From Acinetobacter baumannii (lineage in GTDB: Bacteria > Pseudomonadota > Gammaproteobacteria > Pseudomonadales > Moraxellaceae), in NCBI RefSeq assembly GCF_009759685.1, contig NZ_CP046654.1, positions 930,001 through 994,000 on the forward strand: 64,000 bases of DNA. Direction: 5' to 3'. Every line of letters begins with the position of its first letter. Positions within the stretch are counted from its first letter, which is position 1. Under the pieces are notes generated by a model. The model saw only the letters and a list, made by a program, of their open reading frames with translations, ran no database searches and was not told the DNA's origin. Of this stretch, positions 30,225 through 39,790 are shown one piece after another. The translations under genes and the position numbers were made by a program.

Positions 30225-30603
30225 CGTTTGCAGACCTAGCAAGAAGTAAACTGTGGTGGGACTATGACCTCATATTTCTCTAGGTTTTCACCTGAGCAAA
30301 GCCATAATGTTCAAGGAACTCCTATATTCTACATGTAACAGCACAAGCGATAAAGTTCAGAATAGAGATACTGTCACTACAAAACATGTTTAACACCAAT
30401 AAAACACTTTTTATAAGGCCTTAAAGGAAAATTTGGGCCTAAACGTAGATCAAGCATATTTTGTAATGTTCGACAAGCCATAAATGGAAGTGATTAGACA
30501 TAGATAAAATTGCCATAAGGCGATGGTATAAACGAAATATCTATAGCGCTGCCCAGTATGTTATTATACCGCCACCAAATTTGGCCTTTGTAGCGGAGCC
30601 GTA
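30225..30603. other. 379-base divergent promoter region, D2HGDH/serA
   Basis: No gene was seen. It should carry the promoters of both divergent genes. A GGAG ribosome site precedes serA at about 30595. No operator could be named. Confidence 0.5.
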
Positions 30604-31836
30604 ATGAGCCAACATCTTTCACTACCTAAAGATAAAATCCGTTTCCTTTTGTTAGAAGGCGTTCACCAAAACGCAGTCGATACTTTAAACGCTGCGGGTT
30701 ATACCAACATTGACTATCGCAAAACTGCTCTTGAAGGCGAAGCGCTTAAAGAAGCAATTAAAGATGCTCACTTTATTGGTATTCGTTCGCGTACCCAATT
30801 GACTGAAGAAGTTTTCGAAGCTGCAAATAAATTGATCGCAGTAGGTTGTTTCTGTATCGGAACAAACCAAGTAGATCTTAAAGCAGCGATGGCACGTGGT
30901 ATCCCTGTATTTAACGCACCATATTCAAATACGCGTTCGGTTGCAGAGCTCGTACTTGCTGAAACTATTCTTCTTCTTCGCCGTGTTCCTGAAAAGTCAG
31001 CGGCTTGTCATCGTGGTGGTTGGGACAAATCTGCTGTGGGTTCTTTTGAAACTCGTGGCAAAACTTTAGGTATTGTGGGTTACGGTTCCATCGGTTCTCA
31101 ACTTTCGGTTCTTGCTGAAAGTATGGGTATGCATGTCATTTATTATGATGCAGTCACTAAATTACCAATGGGTAATGCTCGCCAAGTTGGTTCTTTAGAT
31201 GAACTTTTAGCAACTGCTGATGTTGTGACTTTGCATGTACCGGATGTTCCGTCTACACGTAACTTCTTCACTAAAGAACAATTTGCAAAAATGAAAGAAG
31301 GCGCGATCTTCTTAAATGCTGCACGTGGTACATGTGTAGTAATCGAAGATTTAGCTGATGCAATCAAATCTGGTCACCTTGCAGGCGCGGCAGTTGACGT
31401 ATTCCCGAAAGAACCAAAAGCAAATGGTGAAGAATTCCAGTCTCCACTTCGTGGTTTAGACAACGTGATCTTGACTCCTCACGTTGGTGGTTCAACAATG
31501 GAAGCTCAAGCAAACATCGGTTTAGAAGTAGCAGAGAAATTTGTTGCTTACTCTGATAAGGGTATGACACTTTCTGCCGTAAACTTCCCAGAAATCGCGT
31601 TGCCATTGACAGCGGGTCAACACCGTTTACTACACATCCACAAAAACGTACCGGGTGTATTGTCTAAAATCAACAACTTGTTTGCTGAACAAGGCATCAA
31701 CATTTCTGGTCAGTCACTTATGACTAAAGGCGACATCGGTTACCTTGTAATGGACGTAGATGCTTCTGCCTCTCAAGAAGCTTTAGATATGTTGCATGAA
31801 GTTGAGGGCACAATTCGCGTACGCGTATTGTTCTAA
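30604..31836 (+). CDS. serA: D-3-phosphoglycerate dehydrogenase
   Basis: 410 residues, the same length as E. coli SerA. It oxidises 3-phosphoglycerate, the first step of serine synthesis. The NAD-binding motif is GIVGYGSIGSQLSVLAE; the catalytic Arg, Glu and His are in NAARGTCVV, AAVDVFPKEP and ILTPHVGGST. The C-terminal 75 residues form an ACT domain (LLHIHKNVPGVLSKINNL), the site of serine feedback in the E. coli enzyme. The following terminator ends the unit. Confidence 0.96.
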   Translation: MSQHLSLPKDKIRFLLLEGVHQNAVDTLNAAGYTNIDYRKTALEGEALKEAIKDAHFIGIRSRTQLTEEVFEAANKLIAVGCFCIGTNQVDLKAAMARGIPVFNAPYSNTRSVAELVLAETILLLRRVPEKSAACHRGGWDKSAVGSFETRGKTLGIVGYGSIGSQLSVLAESMGMHVIYYDAVTKLPMGNARQVGSLDELLATADVVTLHVPDVPSTRNFFTKEQFAKMKEGAIFLNAARGTCVVIEDLADAIKSGHLAGAAVDVFPKEPKANGEEFQSPLRGLDNVILTPHVGGSTMEAQANIGLEVAEKFVAYSDKGMTLSAVNFPEIALPLTAGQHRLLHIHKNVPGVLSKINNLFAEQGINISGQSLMTKGDIGYLVMDVDASASQEALDMLHEVEGTIRVRVLF

Positions 31837-31852
31837 TACAGACTGTAACTTT

Positions 31853-31883
31853 AAAAGCCACAGCATTGTCTGTGGCTTTTTTA
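31853..31883 (+). terminator. serA terminator
   Basis: Stem AAAAGCCACA/TGTGGCTTTT followed by further T, 17 bases after the stop. Confidence 0.92.
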
Positions 31884-31934
31884 TAGGTATTTACATTATC
31901 ATGTGAAAAGTATACCAATTGATCAAATAATAAA

Positions 31935-32819
31935 ATGTCCAGTCCAAGCCAGAAATCCCAGCTTCATGCTTTGGGCTTTCTTATTCTTGCCATGTTAAGT
32001 GTCCAAAGTAGCGCATCCTTAGCTAAAGTCCTGTTTCAGAACTTTCCTGTACTGACTGTTTCTGCAATGCGTTTATGTATCGGGGCATTTATTTTGGCTT
32101 TCATTTTTCAGATCTGGAAAATTAATTTTAGTCAGGTCCGATGGAAAGCTATTTTAAGTTATGGCTTTGCTCTTGCTGGCATGAATGCCCTTTTCTATTT
32201 ATCGCTTGAACGTTTACCCATTGGTATTGCGGTTGCATTTGAATTTATTGGTCCACTCAGTGTGGCCCTTTACCATGCTAAACAAAAATATGATTTTGTC
32301 TGGGTCACTTTCGCAATTATTGGTCTCATTTTATTATTTCCTTTTAACCAAGCACATAGTTTGGACTGGATCGGAGTCCTATTTGCGATGAGTGCGGGTG
32401 CTTGTTGGGCCCTATATATTATTGCAGGGCAAAAGCCTTCTGGTATCTCAGGTAATCATACAGTTTGTTTGGGCATGACTGTAGGTGCTTGTATACTTTT
32501 ACCTATTACTTTTTTCTCAGGCTCGATTGGGCAAGTTATAGAATTACCATACTTTTTTTATTTTATTGGTCTCGCCGTTTTAGCCAGTGCACTTCCATTC
32601 TCTTTAGAAATGTTAGCTCTACGCAATTTAACACCTTTAAGTTTTGGAACATTGATGAGCCTAGAGCCAGCTGTTGCTGCACTTTCCGGTTTTATCTTCT
32701 TAGGTGAATACCTGTTATGGAATCAATGGTTGGCACTCGCCACTATTATTACTGCTTCTGTGGGTTGTACCATAACCACCCAAAGAGCCCGACAACAACG
32801 TGAAAAAACAGTAAGTTAA
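31935..32819 (+). CDS. RhtA-like EamA exporter, copy 1
   Basis: 294 residues with ten membrane segments in two EamA halves. Blocks such as MLSVQSSASLAKVLF, LPIGIAVAFEFIGPLSVAL and LPFSLEMLALRNLTPLSFGT match the threonine/homoserine exporter RhtA. It would expel amino acids or toxic analogues at the inner membrane. A second, related copy follows at 32911. Confidence 0.85.
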   Translation: MSSPSQKSQLHALGFLILAMLSVQSSASLAKVLFQNFPVLTVSAMRLCIGAFILAFIFQIWKINFSQVRWKAILSYGFALAGMNALFYLSLERLPIGIAVAFEFIGPLSVALYHAKQKYDFVWVTFAIIGLILLFPFNQAHSLDWIGVLFAMSAGACWALYIIAGQKPSGISGNHTVCLGMTVGACILLPITFFSGSIGQVIELPYFFYFIGLAVLASALPFSLEMLALRNLTPLSFGTLMSLEPAVAALSGFIFLGEYLLWNQWLALATIITASVGCTITTQRARQQREKTVS

Positions 32820-32910
32820 TTCTGCAAAACCTGCGAGTTGAAACCCAGTATTGACTATAATGAATCACTCTTATTTTTTTACATATCAAATGAAGCGTTA
32901 AGGTACTTCC

Positions 32911-33771
32911 ATGCAAAATCTTCCAATTATTGCTGTGCTCTATATGATTTTGTCGATGGTTTCGTATCAAATCAGCGCTTCATTTGCCAAGCAACTTATC
33001 GCGGCTTTAGATCCGCTTACCGTTACTATTTTAAGACTATGTTTTGCAGCAGTGATTGTTGCCGTTATGTTCCGTTCTTGGAAAATCTGGTCTCGTTTAC
33101 CTTATTTAAAATGGCGTGATTTATTAATGTATTGCGCATCTTTAGGGTTAATGAATATCTTATTTTACACATCTCTTGGGAAATTGCCCCAAGGGATTGC
33201 AGTAGGTCTAGAATTTATTGGTCCATTAGGCCTAGCCCTAGTTTCTATCAAACAAAAGAGCGAATATATCTGGGTAGCTTTTGCCATGCTGGGTATTGCA
33301 CTCATGGTACCTTGGCAAGATCCAACTCAACACCACTTTTCTTACGTAGGTGCAGCCTGTGCTTTAGGCGCAGGGCTTTGCTGGGCATTCTATATTTATT
33401 TTGGTCAAAAAGTTGTAACTCAAAATATAGGAATGCATGCCTTAACCATAGGGATTACCGTATCTGCCATCGCCTTATTACCAATTGGTATTTGGTATAA
33501 TGGCCCAGCATTACTTGATACACAGTACTGGGGTAAAGCCTTACTTATTGCAGTTTTAGCGACTGCTATTCCCTATGCACTCGACCTAATGGCACTCAAA
33601 CAACTTAATAAATTAACTTATGGCACCCTAACAAGTTTAGCGCCAGCATTGGCAGCATTAACAGGTTTCTTATTACTTCACGAAGAAATCAGCATGCTGC
33701 AATGGGTGGCTTTAGCTTGCGTAATGCTAGCGTCAATTGGGGTTACTTTAAGAAGTAAAACAGCATCATAG
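32911..33771 (+). CDS. RhtA-like EamA exporter, copy 2
   Basis: 286 residues, ten membrane segments. It aligns with copy 1 through LPQGIAVGLEFIGPLGLAL, IPYALDLMALKQLNKLTYGT and SLAPALAALTGFLLLHEE. The glutamate of the last motif is kept, but the SLEM of copy 1 is ALDL here, so substrate may differ. It lies 91 bases after copy 1 with its own AAGG site. It ends 7 bases before the convergent hemerythrin gene, and no terminator was found between them. Confidence 0.85.
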   Translation: MQNLPIIAVLYMILSMVSYQISASFAKQLIAALDPLTVTILRLCFAAVIVAVMFRSWKIWSRLPYLKWRDLLMYCASLGLMNILFYTSLGKLPQGIAVGLEFIGPLGLALVSIKQKSEYIWVAFAMLGIALMVPWQDPTQHHFSYVGAACALGAGLCWAFYIYFGQKVVTQNIGMHALTIGITVSAIALLPIGIWYNGPALLDTQYWGKALLIAVLATAIPYALDLMALKQLNKLTYGTLTSLAPALAALTGFLLLHEEISMLQWVALACVMLASIGVTLRSKTAS

Positions 33772-33778
33772 GTGTAGC

Positions 33779-34222
33779 TTATTGCTGTTTTTTATACTTT
33801 TTATATTCCTTTAAATATTTATTGCCTAGCGTTTCTTTTTCACTGTCTTTAAGAATTTTACCGGCTTGCTGAAAAAATTTATGCTCTTCTTCTTTTAAGT
33901 GGTGATGGACTTTTTCGCTCAACTGTTTAGCGGTTGCCAACCAACTTGGGCTACTCATATCCGTTTTTTCGAGTTGCTCGACCAACTCATCCATTTCATG
34001 GTGTTCAGATAAAGCATGTCTCGTAATATCCAAACCGACATCATCAAACATTAAAGGGATATATAAATAACGGTCTTCGGCAACTGAGTGAGCATAAAGT
34101 TCGTTTTTTAATGCATCAAATAATTCTTTTCGTTCTTCGGTTAAACCATGTGTCTGGATTAATTGTTCAGAAAGGTTGCGTTGATTTTCGTGGCTTTCTC
34201 TTAATGCTTCGAAAATATTCAT
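33779..34222 (-). CDS. Hemerythrin HHE domain protein
   Basis: 147 residues from the ATG at 34222, which has AGGAAG in front of it. One HHE domain covers most of the protein: RESHENQRNLSE, LKNELYAHSVAEDRYLYIPL, HALSEHHEMDELVEQLE and EKVHHHLKEEEHKFFQQ supply the His and Glu of a diiron site. The tail is basic (LKEYKKYKKQQ). Such proteins bind oxygen or nitric oxide or act in stress and iron repair; the role here is not known. Confidence 0.88.
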   Translation of the reverse strand: MNIFEALRESHENQRNLSEQLIQTHGLTEERKELFDALKNELYAHSVAEDRYLYIPLMFDDVGLDITRHALSEHHEMDELVEQLEKTDMSSPSWLATAKQLSEKVHHHLKEEEHKFFQQAGKILKDSEKETLGNKYLKEYKKYKKQQ

Positions 34223-34385
34223 TCTCTTCCTCATTTTTAGTTAAAAAATCTTTTTTATTTCAAGGTTTATCGTACGGCAAAATTTATATTATTTAAGTAG
34301 CTTAAAATGAGACTATTTTTTACACAGTTTTCTTTCTAGTAAGTTTCTGTAATGTTTTTTATATTTCTAATTTTAAAAGATACAT

Positions 34386-34424
34386 AAAAGTATGAACCAC
34401 TCCTCAGGAACAGTTCATACTTTT
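34386..34424 (-). terminator. Terminator of the TSUP gene
   Basis: A 12-bp stem AAAAGTATGAAC/GTTCATACTTTT with a 15-base loop lies 9 bases after the TSUP stop, with a short T run on the minus strand. Confidence 0.7.
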
Positions 34425-34432
34425 TATCTTAT

Positions 34433-35209
34433 TTAACCTGTAACAAACATTTGATATCCCAAACGGCAAATCAGGATACTCACCAAAATTAAAAAGATAA
34501 TACGTACAAACCCACTACCGTATTTAAGTGCGGTACGCACCCCAACAATAGAACCTAGCACGTTAGCCGCTGCCATCATTAAACCAATATGTAAAATAGC
34601 GTGCCCAGTTGGAATGAGGAAACTCAGCGCAGCTAAGTTAGTCATAAAATTACCGATTTTTGACAACGCCGAAGCATGTAAAAAATCGACTTGTAAAAAA
34701 CGAATGAAGAAAAAGATAAAGAAACTACCAGTACCCGGTCCGAAAATACCGTCATAAAAGCCAATCGCCAGACTACCGATACCAGCTAAAACGAGCATTT
34801 TCGTGGTAATTTTTTGCTCGGTATGAACCTGTCCGAAGTTCTTTTTAACTAGGGTATAAATCGCAATCACAATCAACATCACAAAAACGAAAGGACGCAA
34901 TACCGATTGAGGGATAAGCGACAAACAAGCTGCACCAGCGAAAGAACTAATCAAGGCACAAATGGCAATAACGGCTAAAAGCTTCCATTGCAACTTTACT
35001 TTTTTAGCAAATGTATAAGCTGCCGATGCCGTACCAAAAATGGATGAGACTTTATTGGTACCAATCACCGTAGCAGTCGACATGTTAGGGAAAGTGCTCA
35101 TGATCCCGGGAATCTGGATGAGTCCGCCGCCACCAACAGCAGCATCAATTGCTCCCGCAGTAAACGCAAAAAAGATCAAACTAAGGATAACATCCCATTC
35201 CATGCCCAT
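34433..35209 (-). CDS. TSUP family permease (YfcA/TauE-like)
   Basis: 258 residues with about eight membrane segments. The duplicated TSUP signature is visible as AGAIDAAVGGGGLIQIPG near the N terminus and GFYDGIFGPGTGSFFIF in the middle. Members export sulfite, sulfonates or organic anions. Substrate cannot be set. It lies 19 bases after truB on the same strand, so co-transcription is likely. Confidence 0.88.
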   Translation of the reverse strand: MGMEWDVILSLIFFAFTAGAIDAAVGGGGLIQIPGIMSTFPNMSTATVIGTNKVSSIFGTASAAYTFAKKVKLQWKLLAVIAICALISSFAGAACLSLIPQSVLRPFVFVMLIVIAIYTLVKKNFGQVHTEQKITTKMLVLAGIGSLAIGFYDGIFGPGTGSFFIFFFIRFLQVDFLHASALSKIGNFMTNLAALSFLIPTGHAILHIGLMMAAANVLGSIVGVRTALKYGSGFVRIIFLILVSILICRLGYQMFVTG

Positions 35210-35228
35210 GTTTTATACTCTACATCTA

Positions 35229-36134
35229 CTACAAATTTAAGATACGTTTAGGTACCAACCGTTTTTTATCGGTAATTTCAGCTAAACCTAGACAGCGTTC
35301 ACCCGAAAAAACCAACACTTCTGCTTCTGCAGAATGATCAATATTGCTTTCTAGACCGTTACAAAAATATTTTTCCCGTCCTTCGGGAACCTGAATTTTT
35401 AAGAAATGGTCAATTGGAGCATATACGGGCAGTAGCGAAGCTTCTCTTTGCTCTTCCGTTAAGCTTTCCAAATATTCAATGGTATAACTTGGGATGAGTT
35501 CAAAATGTCCAGTTTGAATACGGTGAAGCATGGTTAAATGACCACCACAACCAAGTGCCTCACCAATATCTTCACCTAGCACACGAATATATGTTCCTTT
35601 AGAACAAGTTACATCTAAAGTGATACTATTTTCAGTAAATTCAATGAGTTCTAAGGCATAAATCGTAACTGGGCGTGCCTCACGCTCAATCTCTATACCC
35701 TTTCTGGCCAGCTCATATAGTGGCTTACCTTCTTTTTTTAATGCCGAGTACATCGGTGGAACTTGTTGAATATCGCCCCTAAACTTTTCTAAAGTTTGCT
35801 CAATAAGCTCTTTGCTAAGAACCGGGATAGGACGTTCTTGTAAAATATCGCCTTCAACATCACCTGTTGTTGTAGTTTGGCCTAATCGAACAGTAGTTTG
35901 ATAACGCTTTGTCGAGTCCAGCAAGTAATGTGAGAATTTAGTGGCCTCTCCTAAACAAATAGGAAGTAAACCGGTTGCTAATGGATCTAATGCACCAGTA
36001 TGACCCGCCTTTTGGGCACGGTAAAGCCAACGCACTTTTTGCAAAGCAGCGTTAGAACTTAGCCCTAATGGTTTATTTAAAAGAAATACACCACTGATAT
36101 GGCGACGAGAAATTTTTTGATTTTTTGTCGTCAT
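35229..36134 (-). CDS. truB: tRNA pseudouridine(55) synthase
   Basis: 301 residues. It makes pseudouridine 55 in the T-loop of tRNAs. The catalytic Asp is in [20 protein letters not shown]; later blocks are [18 protein letters not shown] and [15 protein letters not shown]. The C-terminal PUA-like region is RVEF-poor but ends in the usual basic tail. In many gammaproteobacteria truB lies with rbfA and infB; here it stands with a TSUP gene instead. Confidence 0.95.
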   Translation of the reverse strand: MTTKNQKISRRHISGVFLLNKPLGLSSNAALQKVRWLYRAQKAGHTGALDPLATGLLPICLGEATKFSHYLLDSTKRYQTTVRLGQTTTTGDVEGDILQERPIPVLSKELIEQTLEKFRGDIQQVPPMYSALKKEGKPLYELARKGIEIEREARPVTIYALELIEFTENSITLDVTCSKGTYIRVLGEDIGEALGCGGHLTMLHRIQTGHFELIPSYTIEYLESLTEEQREASLLPVYAPIDHFLKIQVPEGREKYFCNGLESNIDHSAEAEVLVFSGERCLGLAEITDKKRLVPKRILNL

Positions 36135-36287
36135 TTTTACTGGAACACAAAGCTAGAGAAAAGTGCCGACATGTTAGCAAATTCAGCAAGATATTTTCAT
36201 AATATTTAGGTGCCTTTTCACTTATTTTATGGCACATTAATGATCGAGTAAAAAAACAACAAATGAAAACTTAAGGAAGATATCTTT

Positions 36288-37319
36288 ATGCAAAGGATGC
36301 AGAAAAAGATATGGTGGTGTGTGCTCGGATTTTTTATTTTGAGCCTCATCGCATGTGTGTATTGGCTAAGCCCAGACTCGGAAAATACTTCACCTCAGCC
36401 AAATCAGGATGAAGCTAGGTTGGTAGCTACTTCACAATCTACTTTAAATTCACCATTAAACGAAAATACTTATTTGAGTAAAAGTCAGCAAGATACTCAA
36501 GTTAACTGCCAATTAAAAATTGATAGTTCACAGCATTTAGTTGTGAATAGCCAAACCCGTGACTGCTTTGAATATTTTATTACGCAGTATGGCGAGAGCA
36601 ATTTACAACAAGTTAAAACTCATTTTGAGAAATTTATACAAGATCAATATTTAGAGCCAGCCCGCTCACAGATTATTGATTTGTGGACGCGTTATTTAAA
36701 ATACCGTGAGCAGCTTGCACAAATTCAACCGCCTCAATCTAAACAACAGGATCAAAATTATTTTCAAAAGATCTTCAGTTCAATTCAAGATATAAGAAAA
36801 CGTTTCTTCTCTGCCTCTGAAATTGAAGGGTTATTTTCAACAGAAGACATTTATCAGAACTACACATTAGATCGCATGAAGATTTTAGAAGATTCATCTT
36901 TAAGCGAAATTGAAAAAGCTAAAAAACTCAAAGAGCGCTTTGAACAATTACCAGAAGACTGGCAAGAAAACCTACAAGAACTCTCAAAGCTTGATGATTT
37001 ACACACACTGACCAAACAAATTAAAGCTCGCAATGGTTCAGCAGAGGAACTTCGGCAAATGCGTACAGCACTTGTTGGAGCCGAGGCAACTCAACGATTA
37101 GAAACTTTAGATATACAGCGTAATGCGTGGCAACAGCGAGTGACTGGCTACTTAAATCAACGTGATGAAGTCCTGCATAGCAATATGAGTGACAGCGCTA
37201 AAAAACAAGCTATTCAACAACTACGCCAACAACAATTTAGCTCATCGCAAGAACAGCTTCGTCTTAGAACTTTTGAAACAGTCCATGACCAAGGAGGTGA
37301 ACTACCCTTTAACTACTAG
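36288..37319 (+). CDS. lifO: Lipase-specific foldase (lipase chaperone)
   Basis: 343 residues. One N-terminal membrane anchor (IWWCVLGFFILSLIACVYWL) is followed by a Ser/Pro/Gln-rich linker and a helical foldase domain. The chaperone signature appears as DCFEYFITQYGE, and FFSASEIEGLFSTEDIYQNY is also typical. It folds the secreted lipase in the periplasm. A GGAAG site precedes the ATG. It comes before its lipase, as known for Acinetobacter and opposite to Pseudomonas. Also called lipB. Confidence 0.93.
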   Translation: MQRMQKKIWWCVLGFFILSLIACVYWLSPDSENTSPQPNQDEARLVATSQSTLNSPLNENTYLSKSQQDTQVNCQLKIDSSQHLVVNSQTRDCFEYFITQYGESNLQQVKTHFEKFIQDQYLEPARSQIIDLWTRYLKYREQLAQIQPPQSKQQDQNYFQKIFSSIQDIRKRFFSASEIEGLFSTEDIYQNYTLDRMKILEDSSLSEIEKAKKLKERFEQLPEDWQENLQELSKLDDLHTLTKQIKARNGSAEELRQMRTALVGAEATQRLETLDIQRNAWQQRVTGYLNQRDEVLHSNMSDSAKKQAIQQLRQQQFSSSQEQLRLRTFETVHDQGGELPFNY

Positions 37320-37400
37320 GCTTTTCTATTTCAAAGTGAGCCAAACCTTATCCAGCAGTAGAAGCTGCTTCTCATACAAAATAAAAATAGTGAGTAAAAA

Positions 37401-38375
37401 ATGAAAAGGAACTTAATATTTTTCTGTGCTGCAATACTCTCAGGACTGAGTGTTTCAGCAACCCATGCCACAAATGCAGAGCAAGTCAAAAGCTCATTCG
37501 TCTATTCAACTTATGCACAAACCAAATATCCATTGGTTTTTAACCATGGTATGGCTGGTTTTAACCGAGTTGGAACAGATACGCTTGGTCTGGACTACTG
37601 GTATCAGATTCTTCCTGATCTTGCGCGTAACGGAGGAAATGTCTGGGCAACAAGAGTTTCACCGTTTAACTCAACTGAAGTTCGTGGAGAACAACTTGCC
37701 CAACAAGTAGAAGAAATTATTGCCATCACTGGAAAGCCTAAAGTCAACTTGATCGGACATAGCCACGGGGGACCTACAATTCGCTATGTCGCTGGGATCA
37801 TGCCTGAAAAAGTCGCTTCGCTTACTACTATTGGTGCACCTCACAAAGGATCGCCAATGGCAGATGTCATCCTGAATGTTGAGGGTACTCCTCTATCCGG
37901 ACTGGCAACATTAGTAAACTGGTTTTCCGCAGCAATTACTTGGGCAGGAGGTCTAGACCCAAATAGTTATCCGCATGACTCCTTAGCAGGTGCCCACAGT
38001 TTATCGACTCAAGGCTCTGCACAGTTTAATTCTCAATTTCCAATGGGTGTTCCTACCACGTCTTGTGGTGAAGGTGCTTATCAAGAGAAAGGAATCTATA
38101 TGTATTCATTCTCTGGCAATAAAGCACTCACAAATCCATTAGATCCTTTTGATATTGCATTAACAGGAAGTAGTCTAGTGGTTGACCCATTTGGGGATAA
38201 TGATGGGCTGGTTTCTCGATGCAGTGCCAAATTTGGTAAAACTATTCGTGACGACTATAACTGGAATCATTTAGATGAAGTCAATCAGGTCATGGGAATA
38301 CGTTCTATTTTTGCAGCAGACCCTGTCTCGGTTTATCGTCAACATGCTAACCGTTTAAAACTTCAAGGATTATAA
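37401..38375 (+). CDS. lipA: Secreted triacylglycerol lipase
   Basis: 324 residues with signal peptide MKRNLIFFCAAILSGLSVSA-THA. It is an alpha/beta hydrolase of bacterial lipase family I. The nucleophile is Ser121 in IGHSHGGPTIRYV, the acid lies in DPFGDNDGLVS, and the His in NWNHLDEVNQ. Two Cys (TTSCGE, SRCSAK) should form the family disulfide. It is folded by the upstream lifO product and exported by the type II system, as known for A. baumannii LipA. Confidence 0.94.
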   Translation: MKRNLIFFCAAILSGLSVSATHATNAEQVKSSFVYSTYAQTKYPLVFNHGMAGFNRVGTDTLGLDYWYQILPDLARNGGNVWATRVSPFNSTEVRGEQLAQQVEEIIAITGKPKVNLIGHSHGGPTIRYVAGIMPEKVASLTTIGAPHKGSPMADVILNVEGTPLSGLATLVNWFSAAITWAGGLDPNSYPHDSLAGAHSLSTQGSAQFNSQFPMGVPTTSCGEGAYQEKGIYMYSFSGNKALTNPLDPFDIALTGSSLVVDPFGDNDGLVSRCSAKFGKTIRDDYNWNHLDEVNQVMGIRSIFAADPVSVYRQHANRLKLQGL

Positions 38376-38384
38376 GCTTTAAAA

Positions 38385-38415
38385 CAAAAAAATGCGCCAA
38401 AAGGCGCATTTTTTA
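38385..38415. terminator. Bidirectional terminator, lipA/rplS
   Basis: Stem AATGCGCC/GGCGCATT with A6 and T6 flanks, between lipA and the convergent rplS. Confidence 0.92.
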
Positions 38416-38427
38416 CTCGCTATAAGC

Positions 38428-38796
38428 TTACGCTTTACGAGCTGGTAATTTTTCACGAATACGTGCAGCTTTACCAGACAAGTCACGGAGGTAGTAAAGT
38501 TTAGCACGACGAACGTCACCACGACGTTTCACTTCGATTTTAGCAACAACTGGTGAGTGAGTTTGGAATACACGCTCAACACCAACACCGCTAGAAATTT
38601 TACGTACTGTGAACGCAGAGTTCAAACCACGGTTTTTCTTAGCGATTACAACACCTTCAAATGCCTGAAGACGTTCACGGTCACCTTCTTTTACTTTAAC
38701 TTGAACAACTACTGTGTCACCAGGAGCAAATTCAGGAAGGTCAGTTTTTAACTGTGAATTTTCAATAGCTTGAACTAAAGGATGTTTACCACTCAT
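38428..38796 (-). CDS. rplS: 50S ribosomal protein L19
   Basis: 122 residues from the ATG at 38796 ([20 protein letters not shown]), which has GGAG upstream. Conserved L19 blocks are [34 protein letters not shown] and [22 protein letters not shown]19 sits at the subunit interface of the ribosome. It is the last gene of rpsP-rimM-trmD-rplS, but a 208-base spacer separates it from trmD. Confidence 0.97.
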
Positions 38797-39004
38797 TGTG
38801 GGAATCTCCAATATGTGCGGAGTCAGAAGAGGCCTGAGTTTCCGCTGGGGATAGAGGCTAAAGCGCATATCAACCCGTTTAACTTTCCCTTTACGACAAC
38901 CGTAAAGAGCCTTAAGTGCACATAAATCTATAAAAAAATAGACTTATGCTTTAATTCGAAGCAAAGCTTCTCATCTTTTGCTCAGAAAAACACAGGGAAT
39001 ATGC
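38797..39004 (-). promoter_or_regulatory. Long structured spacer between trmD and rplS
   Basis: 208 bases between two genes of a tight operon. It holds at least three hairpins: CTTTACG/CGTAAAG at 38889-38907, an 11-bp imperfect stem around an A-rich loop at about 38921-38946, and GAAGC/GCTTC near 38959-38971. It may be an RNA leader for L19 or an internal processing or promoter site. No experimental evidence is implied. Confidence 0.45.
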
Positions 39005-39745
39005 TTACCCTTGTTCATCTGACAGCCATTTTTTTTGCTGCTTAGTCAACGTAACCTGTTCAATCAACTCAGGTCGACGCTCTAAAGTTCGTTGATAACG
39101 CTGCAAAAAACGCCATTTCTCAATATTGGCATGATGTCCCGACTTTAAAATTTCAGGAACATCTAAACCTTCAAACTGGTCTGGCTTAGTGTATTGCGGA
39201 CAATCCAAAAGACCATCTACAAAAGAATCCTGTATCGCTGATTGCTCATCTGACATTACATTCGGCAAACGGCGAATAATACTATCAAGCAACACCATGG
39301 CAGGTAGTTCACCACCAGATAAGACGTAATCTCCAATCGACCATTCCTGATCAACATAATGCTGGATCAAACGCTCATCGACGCCTTCATAACGCCCACA
39401 CAATACAATTAAGCCATCATAATCGACAAACTGCTGTACTGCCTGTTCATTTAAAGTTTTGCCTTGTGGAGACATATACACCACAGGTACATGAACACAT
39501 CCTGCTTGCGAAGCAAGTTGTTTGGCATGGTTAATTGCTTTTGCCAAAGGCTCCGCCATCATCACCATACCAGGACCACCACCAAATGGACGTTCATCCA
39601 CTCTTCGGTAATTCCCTTCAGCAAAATCACGTGGATTAATACAAGTGACTTGTACTATGTCACGTTTTGCTGCACGCCCGCTAATCCCGTAGGCTGTAAT
39701 CGCTTCAAACATTTCAGGAAAAAGCGTAATGACTGCAAAAAACAC
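39005..39745 (-). CDS. trmD: tRNA (guanine-N1)-methyltransferase
   Basis: 246 residues starting at GTG 39745, which has GGAG 7 bases upstream. It methylates G37 of tRNAs with SAM and keeps the reading frame. The SPOUT knot motif is visible in [12 protein letters not shown] and [19 protein letters not shown]; the N-terminal [19 protein letters not shown] is typical. It lies 45 bases after rimM. Confidence 0.97.
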   Translation of the reverse strand: MFFAVITLFPEMFEAITAYGISGRAAKRDIVQVTCINPRDFAEGNYRRVDERPFGGGPGMVMMAEPLAKAINHAKQLASQAGCVHVPVVYMSPQGKTLNEQAVQQFVDYDGLIVLCGRYEGVDERLIQHYVDQEWSIGDYVLSGGELPAMVLLDSIIRRLPNVMSDEQSAIQDSFVDGLLDCPQYTKPDQFEGLDVPEILKSGHHANIEKWRFLQRYQRTLERRPELIEQVTLTKQQKKWLSDEQG

Positions 39746-39790
39746 CGCAGACTCCTCTATTTTCCTGCTGCGTTAATCCTATAAAAAGGA

